Source: Selaginella tamariscina (taxonomy: Eukaryota > Streptophyta > Lycopodiopsida > Selaginellales > Selaginellaceae). From it: a DNA stretch of 64,000 bases. The stretch spans positions 166,519-230,518 of the forward strand of contig PUQB01000201.1 of assembly GCA_003024785.1 (NCBI GenBank). The letters run 5' to 3'. This document shows, piece by piece, positions 58,341-64,000 of this stretch (the first letter of the stretch is position 1; each line of letters begins with the position of its first letter). The notes under the pieces were generated by a model, which searched no databases, was not told where the DNA came from, and worked only from the letters and a program-made list of their open reading frames with translations. The translations under genes were made by a program, and so were the position numbers.

Positions 58341-59537
58341 AGTGTGATATTATTTTCCGATGTTTGTTTTGCACATATTATATATAAACACAATTATAAA
58401 TTTATATACACGTGCACACGCATTAGAAGCACTTACAAAGACACATATGCACACACATGCACCAAACTTGAGAAATTATATGTTGCTTCTTTATTGAAAA
58501 ACATCATGTTCAACGCATGTATGATCTATATGTACTCAATCTGTGTGTATGTAACACATTGAATTTACACATGTAATATATATGTATGTTTGTGTGTATA
58601 CACGTGTGTATGTATATATGTGTACTAATATATGCAATGTGTACGGTTTTCATTTGTTAACACTCTATCTCTTCTCTCATACATACACAGTGTCACCATG
58701 CATAATCCCTTCTCTCATACATACACACCATGCATGATCATGATCCATAATATGTAGCCTGTCTCTTCTCTCATACATACACACCATGCATGATCCATAA
58801 TATGTACTGATGTTACAATATTATGTAATATATATAATGTATAACACTCACTCATACATAAACACCATGCATGATCCATAACCCTAAACCCTAAACCCTA
58901 TGTAACACATTGAATTTACACATGTAATATGTATGTATGTTGTGTGTATACACGTGTGTATGTATATGTGTGTACTAATATATGCAATGACATTGTGTAT
59001 GAATTTAATTTGTTAACACTCTTTCTCTTTCTCATACATACACACCATGCATGATCCATGTAAATATGTACTGTCTCTCTTCTCTCAAACATATACACCA
59101 TGCATGATCCATAATATGTATTGTCACTCTTCTCTCATACATACACACCATACATGATCCTGTACTCTGTCTCTCTAATATTAATATGATGTATGTATGT
59201 CTATGTGTATAATACTATGTGTGTATATATGTATCGCTGCACGTGAAACTTTAACACTCTCATGGACACACACGTGTTAAACCCTTGCATGATATTTATT
59301 CTTGGGGTGTATGTGATACACCCACGCAACACGCTGATAATATAATGAAAGAATATTCGTTTAGGGCGAATCTATAGTTTATTCTTTTTAGGGTTTAAGT
59401 ATATTCTTAGAAGGAATATTCGATTAGGGTTAATATATATTCTATTCCTTTTAGGGTTTAAGTATATTCCTAGGGTTTAGGTCGGCGCGGTGAAATCTCC
59501 TTCTCTCTCTCACACAGGTGAGATCTCTCTCTTCACA
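58341..59537. repeat. Microsatellite region, copy 2, with ~40-bp minisatellite and telomere motif
   Basis: About seven units of 'ctctcatacatacacaccat' plus 'gcatgatccataatatgta' between 58670 and 59170, with variable spacing. 'aaccctaaaccctaaaccct' lies at 58881-58900. Around 59340-59480 there are repeated 'agaatattcgtttaggg' and 'tttagggtttaagtatattc' lines, as in 42290-42350. No gene is seen. Confidence 0.75.
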
Positions 59538-59542
59538 CGCAC

Positions 59543-61241
59543 TGTCATAGTTTACTATGACTTGACCCTTTACTTTGGACGTTGATTGTTGTACCTACTG
59601 TACTATGTTGATGGACCTTAGATGTAGTGAGAAACAGCCCCGCTTAGTGCACTTAGGTGTTTAAGGGTAGTTCGGCCGGCTATCTTTAGATATCGCGAGA
59701 AACTCTAAGCGAAGGTAGCACTTACCTTCTAGAAAACCCACCCCCAATTTGACATCCTGAATAGGCTGATTGGTCCTTGCAGATGAGTTCGGTGTGATAA
59801 GTAGGGTTAGGAACACCCCTAGGGTTGACCTAACCCTAGGTTGCCCTAACCCACGCCCTAAAAACCCCCACCCCCTTGGTAGGTTTAGGGGTAGGAGTAA
59901 GTGAGTTATAGGCTCATATTGCTAATTTATCTAAGGGTTAGATTCAGTGCCAGCCCACTAATACAACAGGAAAAGGGAGGGGGGGGGCTCCGTCACATAA
60001 ATAAGGTAGAGTAACGTAGGAGAGCTCCTGGGTCATGAATGAGTTCGTTGCTCTTCTGCCGGTGCAAGCTTCAGCTTGTGCGTTAAGTACAACCCTCTGT
60101 TGTGCCGCCCTAACTTCCAGATGCCAGGGGTACGTCCCATCTTCGGGTAGCTTACCTTAACGTTGGCGATTCCATGCATGGAGTCTTGTCGGGATGCACG
60201 TTCCAAGAGGCAGAGGTTGACTTATCTCCAACCTCCTCCTCCACGTCAAGCTAGTGTAGCACTCACGGCCAAGCAAGGCACATCTGTGTCCTTGTCCAAC
60301 TGGGCGTGGGATCTTGTTTGACAGGTTCACGTTACTTGGTTCCTGAGGGTCATTGAGGGGTTCTAGAGTTGCATTTAGGAACCACGTTTGTGTACTTGGT
60401 GCAACTCTTGAATCTAAGGGCTATGGCATGATAGCCACATCTTGGAAGCAGTGTCACATGGGGATGTGACACTGGGCTAAACGTCACATGGTACAACGCC
60501 CGAGGCACGCCCTTTGGTTATGTCATGGCTTGTCGTAAGGGGTTGGATACTCTAGCAAACAGCATGCTTGTGCTTGCACTAGGGTGCTAAGCCTTGGGCA
60601 TCCGCTCGAGGAGGTTAGGCTCGTAACTAGGTGTGCTTTGGCACACTGGCTAGGGAGTGTTCTCCTTGGAATCCAGGGGTTGAACAACCTAAGCTCATAG
60701 CAGAAGCCCTTTCGTAGCACCACAAGGTATGTGCTTAGGTTATCCCAAACCTAGCCTTAGGGGTTTGCTTAGCAGAACACTCGTGTTGCCTATGGCGCAC
60801 ACTCGTCCTCATTAAGTACTAGCCCTAGGTCTAGGGTGTAACTTGGCCACTCAAACCCTTAGGGGTTAGTCGTGGTTCAGGGTACCCCTTGTTGCCCTAA
60901 AGGTTACTCCCGGATGAGGGTGATTCCTCAGGGTAAGTGACATGCTTAGCTCTATCACGGGGATTTGTGGAACACACGTCCTTGATGGGTTAGGGCATGA
61001 GCAGTCTAGGTCTTCTAGGGCAAAGACCCTAAGTCAACTAGGGTTATCCTCAAGGGTTCTGGGGAACATTCTAGGAACTTAGGCTAAACCCTAAGTCTCT
61101 TGTCCACTTGGCATTAGAGTCTAACCTAGGGGTCGTTGGGGTTTTCTGGGGAACTTAGCGTTGTCACACGGGTGATGACGCGAATGGCCACCTGGCAGCC
61201 ACGTGTTGCACGTGTTGGCCCTTTGGGTTAAAACTCTGACA
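59543..61241 (+). repeat. Solo LTR of family 1
   Basis: 1699 bp, TGTCATAG to CTCTGACA, flanked by perfect CGCAC duplications (59538-59542, 61242-61246). The paralogous unfilled sequence at 42532 reads 'ctcacgcacactcct'. The copy has an excess of single-base losses compared with the copies at 32901 and 26822. Confidence 0.92.
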
Positions 61242-61246
61242 CGCAC

Positions 61247-61372
61247 ACTCCTCTGAGTTTTATTTATTTATTTTTATTCACATATATATTATATGTTGTG
61301 TATCTTAATAATATAATTTAGATCTCTATCTCTTGCACACACCGCACACTCGTATACATATACACACACAGA

Positions 61373-61411
<39 letters not shown>

Positions 61412-61960
61412 CTTCTCTCTCTCTTCTCTATAGATCTCTATCTCTCGCACACACGCACACTCGTTACATATACACACACACAGATATATATATATCTGTG
61501 TGACACAGATATATATATATAATATTAAATATATATATATATTATATATTCTATTTATCTATAATATATGTTGTTGTGTGTGTCTGTATAATTTTATTTG
61601 ATTTTAATTGTATCTCTCGCACACACACGCACACTCCTATATATATAGTGTGTGTGTGTGTTTGTTTATCTGTATGATTTTATTTGTTTCACACACGCAT
61701 ACACACGATATACATATACCCATATTATATTATATATACCTATGTATACATACATATATTATGTGTACCATATCTATATAATTTTATTTATTATCTATCT
61801 CTTGCACCACACACGCACTCTCTTGTATATACATATACATATACATATATTGTGTGTGTGTGTGTATCTGTATAATTTTATCTGATTTGACTATCTCTGG
61901 CACACACACACTCTCCTACACACACATATACATATATATATCTGTGTGTGGTGTGTTGTA
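61247..61960. repeat. CA/TA microsatellite region
   Basis: Alternating (CA)n, (TA)n and (TG)n tracts with 'ctctatctctcgcacacac' and 'tctgtataattttattt' spacers repeated five or six times. Long Tyr/Ile/His frames are products of the repeats. Paralogous to 42540-43200. Confidence 0.85.
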
Positions 61961-62637
61961 GCGGCGGGATTAATCCCGCCGCTATATGGTGAGACGTCTG
62001 TGCGGCGGATTAATCCCGTGCCATTTCAGGCAGGTTATTCGTTAGCCAAATGAGTGGCGGGATTAATCCCTCCGCCACAGGGCCTGAGTGAAGGGCCTGG
62101 GCGGCGGGATTAATCCCTCCGCCTACGCATGCCCTACGCGGAATCGGGCGGGATTTATCCCGCCGCCATTCCCTGAAGGGCCTAGGCGGCGGATTAATCC
62201 CGCCGGATTCCGCACAGGGCATTGGCGTCCGGGGATTAATCCGCCGACTAAGGCCCGAGTGAAGGGCCTGCGGGATTAATCCGCGCGTATGCATGCCCTG
62301 CGGAATCGGGCGGGATTTATCCGCCGCCAAAGGCCTGCCTGAAGGGCCTAGGCGGCGGGATTAATCCCGCCGGATTCCGCACAGGGCATTGGCGTCCGAG
62401 ATTAATCCCGCCACTAAGGCCCGAGTGAAGGGCCTGGGCGGCGGATTAATCCCGCTGCACGCATGCCCTGCACGGAATCGGGCGGGATTTATCCCGCCGC
62501 CAAAGGCCTGCCTGAAGGGCCTAGCGGCGGGATTAATCCCGCCCGATTCCGCATAGGGCATTGGCGTCCGGCGGGATTAATCCGCCGCATAGGGACCGAG
62601 TGAAGGCCTGGGCGGCGGATTAATCCCGCCGAGCCTT
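61961..62637. repeat. Palindrome array 3 with higher-order repeat
   Basis: About 16 units. The GGCGGGATTAATCCCGCC core alternates with spacers AAGGGCCTGGGCGG, GCATGCCCTGC and GATTCCGCACAGGGCATTGG. A block of about four units (~170-180 bp) repeats roughly three times (starts near 62085, 62245 and 62425). One unit per block carries GGGATTTATCCC instead of GGGATTAATCCC. Many cores lack one G or C, which may be sequencing loss. Confidence 0.9.
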
Positions 62638-62757
62638 CAATGCCTGTTGGGGATGAATCGCCACCCTTCCTTTTTTACTCCTTTGTGAGTCGGACCAATC
62701 CCAAACGTTTATGTCTGAAACGTAGAAGGTTTACAACATACCAATGGAGAGGACTGG

Positions 62758-62996
62758 GAAGGGTGGCGAGATTCATTTCACCATCCCTTACATGGTGGGC
62801 GAGATTAATCCCGCCGCCTTTCTGGAGTCACTGAAGGGGTGTGCTAAATAAATCCTGCCAAGTTCTCTCTGAGACCGAGAAGGGTGGCAGTTAATCCGCA
62901 CTCCCGTTCAGGCCTCCAAAAGGTGGCGAGATTAATCCCGCCCACTCTTTCAGGAGGCATTGAAGGGGTGGCGAGATTAATCCCGCCGCACCTTCC
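62758..62996. repeat. Outlying diverged units of palindrome array 3
   Basis: Six weaker units (GGCGAGATTAATCCCGCC type) with 'ctttcaggaggca' and 'ctctgagaccgag' spacers that resemble array 1 more than the main part of array 3. Confidence 0.75.
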
Positions 62997-63100
62997 ATAT
63001 GAATATATATGTGTATTAGTATATATAAGTTGCATATCTCATTTTATTTACTTTTATCATCTTATCATATATTTCGAGTAAAAGCCAGTAAACTATGTAA

Positions 63101-63186
63101 AACTGTCCAAAGCTCACATTTGTGGTGGTTCTAAAACAAATATTATCTTTCTTTTGCACTAGCACAAAGGTGAGCTTTGGACAGTT
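63101..63186. repeat. 86-bp hairpin (short MITE or precursor-like)
   Basis: 24-bp arms at 63101-63124 and 63163-63186 (AACTGTCCAAAGCTCACATT... and its complement) pair at 23 of 24 positions around a 38-bp loop. The structure is absent from the paralogous position near 44080, so it is an insertion in this copy. Confidence 0.75.
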
Positions 63187-63327
63187 AATTCCGTCCACTT
63201 CTCTCTGTGTATTATTTTTGTATATTCGGGTTTATACAAGTGTGTGTGCTTTTTATATGATTTGTATTCATAATGTATTATTTTGCAGAAGGACGATTTA
63301 ATTAAACAAGGAGATTAAGTCATTAGT

Positions 63328-64000
63328 ATGGAGTCGTCGTCAAATTCAGGGTAAGAATTAAAATAAAATCTGTTATACTCGGATATGTGCTTGAAAATTA
63401 ATCATTTTTGTATTCAGATGTGGAATTGAGGTGGCATTGAAGACGAGAGCAGGAGAAGAATGGGCAGGGGGATTCTGGAATCAACTTGGCCATATTTCAA
63501 ACTAAACGGGAAGCGCATTGGAACAACCATGGTTGCTGTCAAACTAACCTCTATCACATCGCATGGACAAGCAAAACAATGGAAAGTGGGTGTGCTAGTC
63601 AAGCATCCGAAAGCATGTGAACCCAGATTGAGCGATGCTCGAACATATGCCTTGTTCCATCCAATGTCACGTTCTCGGATCCAGAGGTCACCAGTTACAA
63701 CATTAATTTCGGGTTTTTGTCGACTTGTGGATAATGACGTTCACGTGTTCACTAATGATGTTGACCGTGGAGTTCTTCTTCAACTCAACGAAAGCCCATC
63801 TATGGAGGGGATCCAACTGGATGTTTATTTCGAAGATCTTCAGACTCATCGAGTAGGTGTATTCTCAGAGATTGCTTCACAATACAAAAATCCACAAGTG
63901 GAGCAATCTTCCCTCTTCACATTGAAGAAGAACACAGCGACACCATTAAGGAGATTGAGAGGGTGGCTTGGTCTCAGTTCTTTATAGATCACGTTCAATT
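63328..64000 (+). CDS. Unrecognised gene, copy 2 (runs off window)
   Basis: ATG at 63328 encodes MESSSNSG, then a GT-AG intron (63351-63417). The following exon reads TWPYFKLNGKRIG, VAVKLTSITSHGQAKQWKV, LVKHPKACEPRLSDARTY, NDVHVFTNDVDRGVLLQLNE and SPSMEGIQLDVYFEDLQ, then in another frame IKEIERVAWSQFFIDHVQ at the window end. Frame changes lie near 63460 and 63900. I do not recognise the family. Both copies sit at the same distance downstream of a palindrome array, so the gene belongs to a repeated unit and may be a mobile-element gene rather than a host gene. Sequence drift between copies changes codons conservatively (ITSHG/VTSRG), suggesting past selection on the protein. Confidence 0.55.

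Noticed and set aside
58881..58900. Chromosome end
   Set aside because: Only about three telomere-type units, embedded in other repeats, with complex sequence on both sides.
62010..62561. Gly/Ile/Asn-Pro repeat frames in palindrome array 3
   Set aside because: The repeated GGINP peptide is simply the palindrome translated; no start context or conservation supports coding.
61961..62637. CRISPR-like repeat-spacer layout
   Set aside because: The repeats are full palindromes, spacers are repeated rather than unique, no cas genes exist and the DNA is eukaryotic.
1..64000. tRNA, rRNA, riboswitch or bacterial operon signals
   Set aside because: None was recognised by eye; the close - strand gene spacing is of spliced plant genes and is not evidence of an operon.

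Overview
This is plant nuclear DNA, most likely from a lycophyte such as Selaginella. The evidence is a small island of plant genes with many exons and introns of only about 45-60 bp (14 exons in one gene, about 31 in another), plant-only families (AP2/ERF factor, DUF641 protein, DENN-WD40 protein SCD1, ferric reductase of the FRO family), Ty3/gypsy chromoviruses and short TTTAGGG-type motifs. The genus is inferred; the plant assignment is secure.

Layout: (1) 1-5744, one copy of a mobile-element-like gene family with a DUF7869-type core, followed by decayed LTR pieces. (2) 5.85-18.6 kb, the gene island: an unrecognised gene on +, then on the - strand a SPATA20-type thioredoxin-fold/glycosidase-fold protein, a DUF641 coiled-coil protein, SCD1, an ERF factor and a decayed ferric reductase. 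(3) 18.7-21.5 kb, AT-rich DNA with fold-back elements and two copies of a broken gene fragment. (4) 21.5-41.5 kb, nested retrotransposons: a full-length LTR element with a non-coding interior (21514-28515, TSD CGCTC) and a four-layer nest at 28.9-37.8 kb, followed by a truncated chromovirus-like element that carries a foreign solo LTR inside its reverse transcriptase. (5) 41.5-64 kb, a repeat landscape of microsatellites and three arrays of a perfect 18-bp palindrome (GGCGGGATTAATCCCGCC), two copies of an unrecognised gene (one split by a young chromovirus, 44665-52022), and an inverted second copy of the DUF7869-type element.

The SPATA20-type, DUF641, SCD1 and ERF genes lie head-to-tail on one strand with gaps of 77, 231 and 75 bp between coding regions, so SCD1 regulatory DNA must overlap the ERF gene. 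Host genes show repeated single-base frame breaks, mostly at or near short homopolymers, with intact splice sites and no substitution-type stop codons. I read these mainly as uncorrected long-read errors. The ferric reductase is different and looks truly degenerate.

The most unusual signal is the palindrome arrays. They recur beside the unrecognised gene and beside the DUF7869-type gene, which suggests one larger composite repeat unit, possibly an undescribed large DNA transposon. That last step is inference.
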